DNA from: Desulfobacteraceae bacterium
Lineage (GTDB): Bacteria; Desulfobacterota; DSM-4660; Desulfatiglandales; Desulfatiglandaceae
Assembly: GCA_016844935.1 (NCBI GenBank)
Contig: JAERTK010000316.1
Coordinates: forward strand, 1 to 64,000
Reading direction: 5' to 3'
DNA length: 64,000 nucleotides
Below, in pieces: positions 1-8,487 of the stretch. Under the pieces are notes generated by a model. The model was not told the origin of the DNA. It searched no databases and was given only the letters and a program-made list of their open reading frames with translations. How positions within the stretch are numbered: position 1 is the first letter of the stretch; the number at the start of each line of letters is the position of its first letter. The position numbers were made by a program, and so were the translations under genes.

Positions 1-311
1 TATTTGCGCCCGAGCTTATGTCGAATATCCAGAATAACCAATGGAGGTTTGACTCCTGCCCGGAAACAATTCTATGATCAGGAAATCAATATCGCTTTTT
101 GTTACATCTAACGCGGCATAGCCGCAGTTTTCAGTTGTCAGTTGTCAGTTGTCAGATCTGGAGGTTATTTTCAAAGCAGAAGGGATCGAACGGCATTCAG
201 AAGCCTTCTTCAGAGAATTGAGAATAGATTGATACCAACAGGCTTTTACTGATAACTGACAACTGATAACTGACAACTTTCTTGTTTTTTGTGACAGAAA
301 ACCTGGAAATA
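1..311. other. Intergenic region with repeats, no clear gene
   Basis: No complete gene is visible. Position 1-111 is open on the plus strand but has no recognisable family. On the minus strand, about 20-125, a short stretch reads K-S-D-I-D-F-L-I followed by E-L-F-P-G, which recalls nucleotidyltransferase (MNT) motifs but hits a stop soon after. A short hairpin GCGGC-ATA-GCCGC lies at 113-125, directly before the TCAGTT(A/G)-type repeats at 131-155 and 248-278. Confidence 0.4.
131..278. repeat. Inverted heptad repeat (TCAGTTGTCAGTT family)
   Basis: Positions 131-155 contain tandem copies of the 7-mer TCAGTTG. Positions 248-278 contain the opposite orientation, built from ACTGATAACTGACA units. 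The two blocks can pair as a long imperfect stem around a roughly 90-base spacer. The same word family recurs at 53384-53457 between two ABC-transporter operons, so this is a dispersed intergenic repeat rather than a local accident. Its function is unknown. Confidence 0.7.
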
Positions 312-2315
312 CTAAATTCCCAGGCGTGTTTTTTCGGATTCCATTTTGTCATGACATCCTTCCCATTTTTCAAGCAGACTTTCCAGCTGGGTGCTCACTT
401 CTTTGTACTCAGCCAGAATCGGCACGCTTTTTACGCTGTCTTCGAAAAAATCCGGGTCGGCCAGGCAGGTCTCCATCTCTTTCTGCCGGGTTTCCAGTTG
501 AGAGATAGCGTTTTCGGTTTGTTCAAGTTCCTTTCGAATGGGTGCCATGATATGGTGAATCCGCTGTCTCTGTTCAGCCTCTTTTCGTTTATCCCGCTTT
601 CGATGCAGGTTTTTCTTGCCTGAAGGTCCCTTGCCCTTTTTTGTGCTATCCGAATCAGTTCCCAGCCCTTTTGCGGGGCTGGCCGGTTTAAGGTGAATAT
701 CCGCTTCGGTATCGGCAAGATGCCGGTAATACTCTTTCAGCGTGCCGGGGTATTCGATCATTTCCCGGCCCCTGATGTCCCAGATCCTGGTGGCCAGGCG
801 ATTCACAAAGGATTGATTGTGAGAGACGAAGAGAAGCGTTCCACCGTACCCCGATAAGGCATCGATGAGGGTTTCCGAGCTTTCGATATCAAGGTGGTTC
901 GTGGGTTCATCCATGAGCATGAAATTGCCCGGTTTGACAAGGAGTTTCGCCAGCGACACCCTTGCCCGCTCTCCGCCCGAAAGGACGCTGATGGGCTTGT
1001 CCACATCGTTTCCCGAAAAAAGAAAGGCCCCGCACACCGATCTGACGAATCCGATGCTCGCATTCGGTACCGACTGGTAAACTTCCTCTACCACCGTCTT
1101 TTGAGGATTGAGCAGATCCGAATGGTGCTGGGCAAAATAGGCGATATTGACCTGATGCCCCAGAACGATTTCCCCCTGATCCGGGGTGAGTTCACCCGCC
1201 ACGGCGCGAAGCAGGGTGGTTTTCCCGCAGCCGTTAGGACCGATAATGGCGATTCTTTCACCCCGGGTCACCCGCAGGTTGAGATGTTCGTATAAAATGT
1301 TGTCGCCGAACCATTTGGACACATCCCGAATGGCAACCACTTCCCCACCGCTTCGGGGGATGGGGGGAAAGGAAAACCGGAGGGTCTTTTCCTTGTGATG
1401 GGTCTGAACAATCTCCATTTTTTCCAACAGCTTAATTTTGCTCTGGGCCTGGCGGGCTTTGTTGGCCTTGGACCGAAACCGTTCGATGAATTTCTGCGCG
1501 TCTTTGACCTTCTGCTCCTGGTTTCGGGCCTTGTTTTCAAGAGATCGGACTTCTTCCTGACGGGCCTTCAGGTAGAAGTCATAATTGCCGCTGTAGCTCC
1601 GCATGCCTTCGGTTTCAAATGAAATAATGCGATGGATTTGGCGGTTGAGAAATTCCCTGTCATGGGAGACCAGGATCATGGCGCCCTTAAAACTTTGAAG
1701 AAAAGTCTCCAGCCACCTGACCGAAGGCATGTCCAGGTGATTGGTGGGCTCGTCCAAAAGGAGCAGGTCGGGTTTCTGGTATAGGAGCCTTGCCAGGGCG
1801 GCCCGCATTTTCCAGCCCCCGCTGAGTTCGCTGACGGGTTTTTCAAAATCCCGTACGTCGAAGCCAAGACCCAGCAGGATTTTTTCCGCCTCGTGATGGG
1901 GGAAATCCAGGTTCAGGCGGTTGACCTCCTGGTGTATGTTCGCAATTTGTTTGCCAAGGGTGCTCTGATCCAGTTCATCGGTTGCTTTTTCAAGGGAGTG
2001 TTCCGCATGGTTCAGGTCATTTTCCAGCTTCAGCCGTTGTGGTATGGCATTGAGGACCGATTGAAGCAGGGATCCCGATACGGTTTCCTGAACATCCTGA
2101 GCGAGGTAACCCATACGGGAGTTTCTGGCGATTTTGATCTCTCCCGCATCGGGAGTGATTTCGCCCATGATGATTCGAAGCAGGGTGGTTTTACCGGATC
2201 CATTGGGACCCACCAGTCCGATTCGATCTCCGGGATTGATCTGCAGCCCTATTTGGTCGAAAATCTGTCGTTCAACGAAATTGAGGGAGACCTTTATGGC
2301 GGTGACAAGACTCAT
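312..2315 (-). CDS. ABC-F family ATPase (Uup/YheS-like), duplicated ABC domains
   Basis: Soluble protein of 667 residues with two ATP-binding cassettes and no membrane segment, the hallmark of ABC-F proteins. These act on ribosomes during translation rather than as transporters. The first cassette has Walker A GPNGSGKT near residue 36, signature LSGGW and Walker B LLLLDEPTNHLD. The second has GPNGCGKT, LSGGERAR and LMDEPTNHLD. A charged linker joins them, and a basic, coiled-coil-like tail follows the second cassette. The full length fits YheS/Uup-like members. It is transcribed away from the cyclase gene. The exact subfamily, and any link to antibiotic protection, cannot be judged from sequence alone. 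Confidence 0.93.
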   Translation of the reverse strand: MSLVTAIKVSLNFVERQIFDQIGLQINPGDRIGLVGPNGSGKTTLLRIIMGEITPDAGEIKIARNSRMGYLAQDVQETVSGSLLQSVLNAIPQRLKLENDLNHAEHSLEKATDELDQSTLGKQIANIHQEVNRLNLDFPHHEAEKILLGLGFDVRDFEKPVSELSGGWKMRAALARLLYQKPDLLLLDEPTNHLDMPSVRWLETFLQSFKGAMILVSHDREFLNRQIHRIISFETEGMRSYSGNYDFYLKARQEEVRSLENKARNQEQKVKDAQKFIERFRSKANKARQAQSKIKLLEKMEIVQTHHKEKTLRFSFPPIPRSGGEVVAIRDVSKWFGDNILYEHLNLRVTRGERIAIIGPNGCGKTTLLRAVAGELTPDQGEIVLGHQVNIAYFAQHHSDLLNPQKTVVEEVYQSVPNASIGFVRSVCGAFLFSGNDVDKPISVLSGGERARVSLAKLLVKPGNFMLMDEPTNHLDIESSETLIDALSGYGGTLLFVSHNQSFVNRLATRIWDIRGREMIEYPGTLKEYYRHLADTEADIHLKPASPAKGLGTDSDSTKKGKGPSGKKNLHRKRDKRKEAEQRQRIHHIMAPIRKELEQTENAISQLETRQKEMETCLADPDFFEDSVKSVPILAEYKEVSTQLESLLEKWEGCHDKMESEKTRLGI

Positions 2316-2627
2316 GGCTTTTTGAAATGATCTCTGCTATTTTGAAAACTTTCACAAACTCGCGGCCCGTGATGAATAAGGCTTACTGCCATGGGGGCGA
2401 CGTTTTTTTATGAATGCCGGGAATTCGGTATCCTGCTGAATTGTTTTGCTCGCTTATATATAATGGTTTATGCTGAATTTGCAAGAGTCATTGATCTTCA
2501 GTTTCAGGGCCTTTTGTGCTATGACGCTACTGTCGGGGTTAATTGCCGCGGCTGGCATCTTTAATCCCCCGATGCCCTGAATTTGCAGGCTCCAAAGAAA
2601 TTGACATAGCTGAAGTTGAGGTCAAGG
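2316..2627. other. Divergent intergenic region
   Basis: This 312-base spacer separates the minus-strand ABC-F gene from the plus-strand cyclase gene. It must hold promoters for both. A perfect TATAAT lies at 2459-2464 on the plus strand, but no good -35 hexamer sits 16-18 bases upstream. No gene or RNA is recognised here. Confidence 0.4.
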
Positions 2628-4433
2628 GTGACATCAGAACCGGTACAACGCAAGCTTGCCGCCATTTTGAGCGCGGATGTGAAGGAATACAGCCGGCTCA
2701 TGGGGCAGGATGAAGCGGCGACGGTTACGGCCATCAGGGCGTGCCGTGAAATCATGGCTTCAGCCATAGAAAGGGCGCGGGGCAGGGTGGTGGATTCCCC
2801 GGGGGACAATGTCCTGGCTGAATTCGCCAGTGCTGTGGATGCCCTTGAATGCGCCGTGGCCATACAGGAAGCGCTGGAGAAGGAAAACGAGCAGTTTCCC
2901 GATGATCGCAGAATGGTTTTCCGCATGGGGATCAACATCGGGGACGTGATCGTCGAAGGTGATGAGATTTACGGGGACGGCGTCAATATCGCCGCTAGAA
3001 TTGAAGGCCTTGCCGACCCGGGAGGCATATGTATTTCAGGAACCTTGTATGACCAGGTGAAACGGAAGGTCCATTATCAATACGATTTTTTGGGCCGGCA
3101 GGAAGTGAAAAACATCTCTGAAGCCGTTCGCACATATCGCGTGGTCTGGAAGGACGCGGATATTTCGAAGGGGCCTTCGAAAGGTAAAAAGCCGAACAAG
3201 CTGACCCCATCGACCGGAAAAGGGTTTGGATTTGGTTCAAAAACAATTGCCACCTGTTTTTTGATGTTATTGCTCCTGCCATTTGTAAACCATTTCAAAA
3301 TCAACCTGGTGACGAAAATGTGGCAGTGTCGCCTGACCTTGTTGCCCAATGCTCAGCAGGTGACCGTTGTCACAATCGACAAAGACGAATATCGCAAAAT
3401 GAATGTGAAAGGCAAGGAACCGCCCCCTCCCTATGATGCCAGACCGAAGCTCTGGCGACGTTATCATCCGGAAGTTATCAAGAATCTATCCAAAATGGAT
3501 GTGGGGGCCGTGGGGTTTGATTTCTGGTACTCGCCCGCCAATGACACAGCCGAGAAGAAGGCCACGAGACGTTTTGTGGAGAGCCTCAAGTGGGCAAAAA
3601 AGAAGGGCCTTCCCATTGTTCTGGGCCAATATCAGAACTCCCAGGACAAAGCTGTTTACAACCAGGCCCACTGGGGGTTTATTTCCGTATACAGGGATTT
3701 GACCTGGATCAACGAGGTCATGTACCTGAAGACGTGGGACAAAATGGCGGTGTCGGGGGAGGTGATGGCGCGGCCGAGTTTCTTTTTGCAGGTGTTGGCG
3801 GAGAAGCTGAGATTGAAACCGGTGCTGGGCGTGGACGGCGTGAGGCTCATGGGGCCACCCATTCCGAGGCGGTTGTGGCTGGCCTTTGCCGAGACGCCTT
3901 TTGCAAAAGTCCCCTACCACGAAGTCTATAACGGCTGGGCGGACAAGAAACTGTTCTCGGGGCGGATTGTCCTGATCGGAATGGGCGGGAGTGAAACGGA
4001 CTACTTTCATGTTCCGTACAGTCCCACCGATTTTACCCCCCATACCAAAGAGGATGGTTACGGAATGCCGGGTGTATTTCTTTTTGCCCACGCCATCAAT
4101 CAGGTGATTCAGGGGTATTACCACAAGGAAATAAACGACGAATGGACGTTGAACTTTAGAGACAAAGGGTTTTCACTTTTTCATCTGGAGAGTATCCTTT
4201 ATCTCCTGGTTGAAACCATCGGTACTTGCCTGCTGCTCTCCGGGGTATTCTTTTTTGTCCGAAAAAAAGGGGGACGTCTGTTAACCCTCTCTTTTATGGG
4301 GTTGTCCACAGGGGTGATTATGGCGGCGCTGGCGCTTATTCCGGTGCTCTTCGGGTTGGCCAACATTTTCTTTGCAGGCCTCGTTTTTTCGGTGTTGTCT
4401 GTGTGGAAAATGAATAATCTGAAACTCCCCTGA
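2628..4433 (+). CDS. Class III adenylate/guanylate cyclase with C-terminal CHASE2 domain
   Basis: A 601-residue membrane protein likely to make cyclic AMP. Residues 1-170 form a class III cyclase domain: ILSADV carries the first metal aspartate, GDNVLAEF the second, and YGDGVNIAARIEG follows as usual for this bacterial subgroup. A membrane helix lies near residues 195-220. It is followed by a CHASE2-like extracytoplasmic sensor (VVTIDKDE, GAVGFDFWY) and about three C-terminal membrane helices. Most CHASE2 cyclases have the sensor first and the catalytic domain last; here the order is reversed. The GTG at 2628 is chosen over the upstream TTG at 2616 because a GAGG lies about seven bases before it. 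The small exported protein at 4477 follows closely and may be co-transcribed. Confidence 0.85.
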   Translation: MTSEPVQRKLAAILSADVKEYSRLMGQDEAATVTAIRACREIMASAIERARGRVVDSPGDNVLAEFASAVDALECAVAIQEALEKENEQFPDDRRMVFRMGINIGDVIVEGDEIYGDGVNIAARIEGLADPGGICISGTLYDQVKRKVHYQYDFLGRQEVKNISEAVRTYRVVWKDADISKGPSKGKKPNKLTPSTGKGFGFGSKTIATCFLMLLLLPFVNHFKINLVTKMWQCRLTLLPNAQQVTVVTIDKDEYRKMNVKGKEPPPPYDARPKLWRRYHPEVIKNLSKMDVGAVGFDFWYSPANDTAEKKATRRFVESLKWAKKKGLPIVLGQYQNSQDKAVYNQAHWGFISVYRDLTWINEVMYLKTWDKMAVSGEVMARPSFFLQVLAEKLRLKPVLGVDGVRLMGPPIPRRLWLAFAETPFAKVPYHEVYNGWADKKLFSGRIVLIGMGGSETDYFHVPYSPTDFTPHTKEDGYGMPGVFLFAHAINQVIQGYYHKEINDEWTLNFRDKGFSLFHLESILYLLVETIGTCLLLSGVFFFVRKKGGRLLTLSFMGLSTGVIMAALALIPVLFGLANIFFAGLVFSVLSVWKMNNLKLP

Positions 4434-4476
4434 GGTATTCTAAAATGGTGATAAGGCATTGAAAGGGGGTAAAAGC

Positions 4477-4962
4477 ATGGATTCTGCAAAATTGGGAAGG
4501 GCTCTGGCCCTTTCGTGCGTCGTGGTTTTGTGGGCGTTCCAGGGAGTCGCTGCAGAAACGATGGGCAAAGAAGTTCAGGGGAATCCGGGGACCATTGAAA
4601 TCGAGTGCAACATTTCAGGTCTGGAATTACATTTTTGTCCGCAGGAAAGGTACCAGAAAAAGGAAACGAAAGTGTTTTTTGGATTGATCAAATCGGAGAA
4701 GCGTCTCTGTTCCGAGGGGGAAATTTCCCTGGGTGAGACCCCCGTCAAACCGGTTCCCATGCCGCCGGGAAAATACGTGTTGCTGGTGCCTCAAGGGTAT
4801 CGCTGGGAGCACGACGGGCCCATTGAGATTGATATAGAAGCAGGAAAAAGAAAGTATTTCTTGTTAAAGCTTTTCAACAACAGGGCCGATAGAACCGATG
4901 AGGACCATGGTGGCGGCGGTGGCGGTGGCGGTGGCGGCGCCGGCGGTTCCCCCGGCCGGTGA
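4477..4962 (+). CDS. Small exported protein with poly-glycine tail, function unknown
   Basis: A 161-residue protein with an N-terminal signal peptide (hydrophobic core ALSCVVVLWAF, likely cleavage after VAA). The mature part is short and beta-rich in appearance. The stretch KPVPMPPGKYVLLVPQGY resembles PEGA-like surface domains, but this is not secure. It ends in a run of ten glycines, AGG and a short basic end, encoded by GGC/GGT repeats. The ATG at 4477 is preferred over the TTG at 4459 because AAAGGGGG lies just upstream at the right spacing. It starts 43 bases after the cyclase gene and may be an accessory to that membrane sensor; this is inference. Confidence 0.65.
   Translation: MDSAKLGRALALSCVVVLWAFQGVAAETMGKEVQGNPGTIEIECNISGLELHFCPQERYQKKETKVFFGLIKSEKRLCSEGEISLGETPVKPVPMPPGKYVLLVPQGYRWEHDGPIEIDIEAGKRKYFLLKLFNNRADRTDEDHGGGGGGGGGGAGGSPGR
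4911..4947 (+). repeat. GGC/GGT trinucleotide run encoding poly-glycine
   Basis: A compact run of GGT and GGC codons encodes the glycine tail of the small exported protein. Such runs are prone to slippage, so tail length may vary between strains. Confidence 0.8.
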
Positions 4963-4985
4963 AAAACCGCTTATGAATGGACGGT

Positions 4986-5432
4986 TTACATTTCTACGCC
5001 GCTGATACGTTCATGTTCCCTCATAATGCACCGGTTCATGACCGTTTCTATGCCCGCGTCCCTGGCCTTGGAAGCCGCTTCGTTGTGAACGACACCCAGC
5101 TGCATCCAGATGGTTTTGACCCCGATGCGGATGCACTGTTCCACCACTGGCGGAACACGGGAGGGGTTGAGGAACAGGTTGGCCACATCAACGGCGAATG
5201 GGATGTCTTCTAGGGTTTTGTAGCAGGTTCTTTCCAATATCTGCTGCTGGCCCGGGTTTACGGGGATGATATCATAACCCTGTTCCAACAGGTATCGGGC
5301 CACCTTGTTGCTGTCCCTGGATGGTTTGGGGGAAAGTCCCACAACGGCGATCCGCTTTGAATCTTGCAGGATTTTCTTCACATTCTCCGGAGGTGGCATG
5401 TAATCGGGCATATCACATTGGACTGTTTCCAT
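4986..5432 (-). CDS. CoA-binding domain protein (YccU-like)
   Basis: A 148-residue cytoplasmic protein of the CoA_binding_2 type. The Rossmann-like core begins IAVVGLSPKPSRDSNKVARYL and continues with IIPVNPG, VDVANLFLNP and KTIWMQLGVVHNEAA, which is the familiar pattern of this family. The family binds coenzyme A in known structures; its cellular role is not settled. It is the last gene of a minus-strand group after purM and tatA, with only seven bases between tatA and its start. Confidence 0.88.
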   Translation of the reverse strand: METVQCDMPDYMPPPENVKKILQDSKRIAVVGLSPKPSRDSNKVARYLLEQGYDIIPVNPGQQQILERTCYKTLEDIPFAVDVANLFLNPSRVPPVVEQCIRIGVKTIWMQLGVVHNEAASKARDAGIETVMNRCIMREHERISGVEM

Positions 5433-5439
5433 AAAGCTC

Positions 5440-5754
5440 CTATTTTAAAAGGTTTTTCACCGTTTCAGCCTTTTTCTTTACATCCATGGCTTGTTTGATC
5501 CCCGGGACCTGCTCAATGACCTTGTCAGCAACCTTGCTCTCCAGGGTTGGCTCTTTTTCGGCCTTTGGGGGATCAGTCTCTTTCGCGGATCCCTCTTCGG
5601 AGGATTTTTCCGGGCTCAATTCCTTTTTGACATTCTTGAATTCCTTGATGGCGCCGCCGAGACCCTTTCCGATATCCGGAAGGCGTTTGGCGCCAAAGAT
5701 CAGGATGACGATTACCGCAATGATGATCAGTTCCGTAGGACCAAGCCCGAACAT
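5440..5754 (-). CDS. tatA: Sec-independent translocase subunit TatA/TatE
   Basis: A 104-residue membrane protein that forms the protein-conducting part of the twin-arginine pathway. It has the standard N-terminal helix (LGPTELIIIAVIVILIFGAKRLPDIG), the hinge, an amphipathic helix (KGLGGAIKEFKN) and a charged, disordered tail longer than the minimum. No tatB or tatC is adjacent. A possible Tat client is in this window: the substrate-binding protein at 52078-53367 has a DRRTFIK motif. Confidence 0.93.
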   Translation of the reverse strand: MFGLGPTELIIIAVIVILIFGAKRLPDIGKGLGGAIKEFKNVKKELSPEKSSEEGSAKETDPPKAEKEPTLESKVADKVIEQVPGIKQAMDVKKKAETVKNLLK

Positions 5755-5835
5755 TATAATTTAACTCCTCAACAGTATGGTGAAGCTTCTGAGCCGCGGC
5801 CGAAAGTTTGCGTTTCCCCAGGGTGTTCCGGCCGT

Positions 5836-6924
5836 TTAGCATTCAGCTTCTATGGATTGAAGGCCCTCAAATTGAACGGCGGCCTCATTTTCTTCCCGTG
5901 CTTCTACGCGCCCGATGCAGTACGCCGCTTCACCCATGGCTTTCAGCCTCAGGAGCACCTCATCGGTTTCTTCCTCATTCACAACGATCAGCATGCCGAG
6001 GCCGTTGTTAAAGGTCAGCATCATGTCATGGTCCGACACCTGCCCGGCTTTCTTGATGTACTGAAATACAGGGTGGGGAACCCAGGTGGTTGTGTCAATG
6101 ATGGCTTTGCAGCGTGACGGCAATATGCGGGGAGGGTTATCGATGAGTCCGCCGCCGGTGATGTGACTGATGCCGTAAAGATTAAAGTCCCTCCTGAGGT
6201 TGCTGATGGTTCTGGCATATATGCGGGTGGGTTCGAGCAGCTCCTCCCCAAGGGTTCGGCCAAATTCAGGCACATGGTCGGAAACGGACATTTTCAGGTC
6301 ATCGAAAAAAATCTTCCGCACCAGTGAATAACCGTTGCTATGGAGCCCGCTGGAACCGATGCCGATGAGTTGATGGCCTACGGCAATTTCGGAGCCGTCC
6401 AGTAGCTCTTCATTATCGGCCATGCCCACCACGAATCCGGCCAGATCGTATTCGTTTTCCGCGTAAAAACCGGGCATCTCAGCGGTTTCCCCCCCGATGA
6501 GCGAACATTTGGCTTCCAGGCACCCGGTTGCGATCCCCTTTACGATTTCGACGGCCTTGTTTTCATCCAGAACGCTCATGGAGATGTAGTCAAGGAAGAA
6601 AAGGGGTGATGCGCCCTGTACGACGATGTCGTTGACACACATGGCCACGAGGTCCAGACCCACCGTATCATGTTTATCGAGCATGAAGGCAATCTTGAGC
6701 TTTGTGCCGACGCCATCGGTAGAACTGACGAGAACAGGGTTGTTCATGTGCTGAACATGCAGTGAAAAAAGACCGGCAAATCCACCGATATTTGTGATGA
6801 CGCCCGGGGTTTGCGTTTTGCTGACAATGGGTTTGATCAGTTCTACAAATCGATTTCCCGCTTCGATATCGACGCCTGCCTCAGCGTATGGGTTTTTTTG
6901 ATTAGGGGGTTTTGAAGGGTTCAT
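5836..6924 (-). CDS. purM: Phosphoribosylformylglycinamidine cyclo-ligase (AIR synthetase)
   Basis: PurM closes the imidazole ring in purine biosynthesis, converting formylglycinamidine ribotide to aminoimidazole ribotide with ATP. The protein has the family start YAEAGVDIEAGNRFVELIKP, the SSTDGVGTKLK motif, DLVAMCVNDI and GGETAEMPG, so the active-site parts are present. The ATG at 6924 gives 362 residues and has GGAG about nine bases upstream; ATG 6939 and GTG 6942 are alternatives. It lies upstream of tatA on the same strand, with no other pur gene near. Confidence 0.95.
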   Translation of the reverse strand: MNPSKPPNQKNPYAEAGVDIEAGNRFVELIKPIVSKTQTPGVITNIGGFAGLFSLHVQHMNNPVLVSSTDGVGTKLKIAFMLDKHDTVGLDLVAMCVNDIVVQGASPLFFLDYISMSVLDENKAVEIVKGIATGCLEAKCSLIGGETAEMPGFYAENEYDLAGFVVGMADNEELLDGSEIAVGHQLIGIGSSGLHSNGYSLVRKIFFDDLKMSVSDHVPEFGRTLGEELLEPTRIYARTISNLRRDFNLYGISHITGGGLIDNPPRILPSRCKAIIDTTTWVPHPVFQYIKKAGQVSDHDMMLTFNNGLGMLIVVNEEETDEVLLRLKAMGEAAYCIGRVEAREENEAAVQFEGLQSIEAEC

Positions 6925-6987
6925 TATTCTTGACTCCATCACTCAGGATCAATTTGAATGACCCCGAGTTTGTGAATAAAAGAGCTG

Positions 6988-7314
6988 CTAAAGGGGAAAT
7001 AACTGCTCAATTCTTTGGGCGAGCATGATGTCCCCGGTGGCTTTGAGCTGTCCGCCCATAAATGCCTGCATGCCGTTGATTTCTTTATTGATCATGCCAA
7101 GCCATGTTTCAGCCGACATGGTGAGCGTTACCGTGGGTTCATCATGACTGCCTTCCGCAATTTCACAGGTACCGTCTTTTACGATGATGCTCCAGTTTCC
7201 TCCGCCATCACCGGTAATTTCAAATTGGAATACCGCGCTCAAACCCTGAGCCGCATCGGCATCGAACACCCCGGGCATTTTGTCGAAGATGTCTTTAACG
7301 TTTGTTATTGCCAT
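6988..7314 (-). CDS. SCP2 sterol/lipid-binding domain protein
   Basis: A 108-residue stand-alone SCP2 domain. It shows the typical order: an N-terminal helix (VKDIFDKMPGVFDADAA), a strand-rich core (FQFEITGDGGGNWSIIVKDGTCEI), the PTVTLTMSAETWLGMINKEING turn and the ending GQLKATGDIMLAQRIEQLF. Members bind acyl-CoA, fatty acids or other lipids in a hydrophobic tunnel. It precedes purM on the same strand but with a 60-base gap, so joint transcription is only likely. Confidence 0.9.
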   Translation of the reverse strand: MAITNVKDIFDKMPGVFDADAAQGLSAVFQFEITGDGGGNWSIIVKDGTCEIAEGSHDEPTVTLTMSAETWLGMINKEINGMQAFMGGQLKATGDIMLAQRIEQLFPL

Positions 7315-7563
7315 TTTGCACTTCCCTCCATGATTATTTGCCTTTCACTCCGGGTATAACTAGCCAATGATGGTATTGTCAATCAATATCAACACAGTCC
7401 GAAAATTCTGACTTTCATACGGATATCTTCAATTGACCGACGGCTGCACAGGTTGCCGATTAGTGAATCGCTTTTGGAAGGATTGATGGGTTTGTGATTT
7501 TTCTTGCAATATGGTCGAGTGTGTGTTAGAACTCGCGCATTTCGATCAGGGATGCAAGGGTCC

Positions 7564-7899
7564 ATGAAGAGGAAAACACCTCGAATTACAGCGTTTTTGG
7601 GTAGGGACACGGCGTTTGAGGGTACGTTGACGTTTACAGGTGGCCTTCGCATCGACGGTCGTTTTCAGGGTGAGATCTCTACCGGAGGGACCCTGATCAT
7701 CGGGGATAGCGCCGTGGTCCGGGGTGATATCCATGCGTCGTGTGTTCTTGTGAGTGGTGAAATTCACGGCAACACGATTGCGGACGAGAGGATAGAGATT
7801 TTGACTTCTGCCAGGATTTTCGGGGATGTCCAATCCCCGGAGATTATTGTGGGCGCGGGGGCGGTTTTCGAAGGTAAATGCCGAACCGATATCAGTTGA
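7564..7899 (+). CDS. Bactofilin family cytoskeletal protein
   Basis: A protein of about 111 residues made almost wholly of the bactofilin right-handed beta-helix repeat: GTLTFTGGLRIDGRFQGEI, GTLIIGDSAVVRGDIHA, CVLVSGEIHGNTIADERIEI and ARIFGDVQSPEIIVGAGAVFEGKC. Bactofilins polymerise without nucleotide and scaffold cell-wall or polarity factors. The start is uncertain: ATG 7564 fits the family beginning (KRKTPRITAFLG), while ATG 7552 and TTG 7504 are in frame upstream. It sits just before the ATP synthase operon, a neighbourhood also seen in other deltaproteobacteria. Confidence 0.88.
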   Translation: MKRKTPRITAFLGRDTAFEGTLTFTGGLRIDGRFQGEISTGGTLIIGDSAVVRGDIHASCVLVSGEIHGNTIADERIEILTSARIFGDVQSPEIIVGAGAVFEGKCRTDIS

Positions 7900-7942
7900 A
7901 CCGGATCATCTGTTTATGGCGTGCCCGCCTTAAAAAAAGGTT

Positions 7943-7971
7943 TTGACAATCGCCGTTTTTTTTTGTAAAAG
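7943..7971 (+). promoter_or_regulatory. Sigma70-type promoter of the ATP synthase operon
   Basis: TTGACA at 7943-7948 is a perfect -35 hexamer. It is followed after exactly 17 bases by TAAAAG at 7966-7971, a four-of-six match to the -10 consensus. It lies about 90 bases before atpF' with no gene between, so it is the natural candidate for the operon promoter. Confidence 0.6.
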
Positions 7972-8058
7972 GCGTTACTTTTGTGTGAAGTGCTCCGAAT
8001 CGGAATTAATTGTGAACCTGAAACCCGTGGGAAATCGTGATGAAAGGATGCGTCTGAT

Positions 8059-8487
8059 ATGCTAAACATAGACGGTACACTAATTCTTCAGATAGCCAAT
8101 TTTCTTATCCTTCTTGTGGTGATGAATATCATCCTTTACAAGCCCATACGGGGGATATTGGCCAAAAGGGATGATGAGATGAACTCCCGCCAGAAAACCA
8201 TTGATGATTACCAGGGTCGTGCTAAGGATAATGAGGACGCGATTGAGAGCGGCATGGTTTCGGCGAGGAAAGAAGGCTACCAGGAAAAGGAATCTCTGAA
8301 AGCCCAGGGTCAGGAAGAAGAAAAAGGGGTCCTTCAGGAAGCGGGTGCTGCTGTGGAGCGTAAGTTGACGGCTGCAAAACAGGAAATTGAGACCAAGATT
8401 ACGGCTGCCAGAGAGAACTTGGAGAGTGAGATCTCCGGTTTTTCCGGTGAATTGGCTGAAAAGATATTGGGAAGGAGCGTTCAATGA
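8059..8487 (+). CDS. atpF': F-type ATP synthase subunit b'
   Basis: A 142-residue b-type stator subunit. One membrane helix lies near residues 9-26 (LQIANFLILLVVMNIILYKP), followed by a long charged helix that forms half of the peripheral stalk. Having two different b genes in tandem (b' then b) is typical of many deltaproteobacteria, photosynthetic bacteria and others. AAAGGAT lies upstream of the ATG. The next gene, atpF, overlaps its stop by four bases (ATGA), which implies translational coupling and balanced b'/b production. Confidence 0.92.
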   Translation: MLNIDGTLILQIANFLILLVVMNIILYKPIRGILAKRDDEMNSRQKTIDDYQGRAKDNEDAIESGMVSARKEGYQEKESLKAQGQEEEKGVLQEAGAAVERKLTAAKQEIETKITAARENLESEISGFSGELAEKILGRSVQ

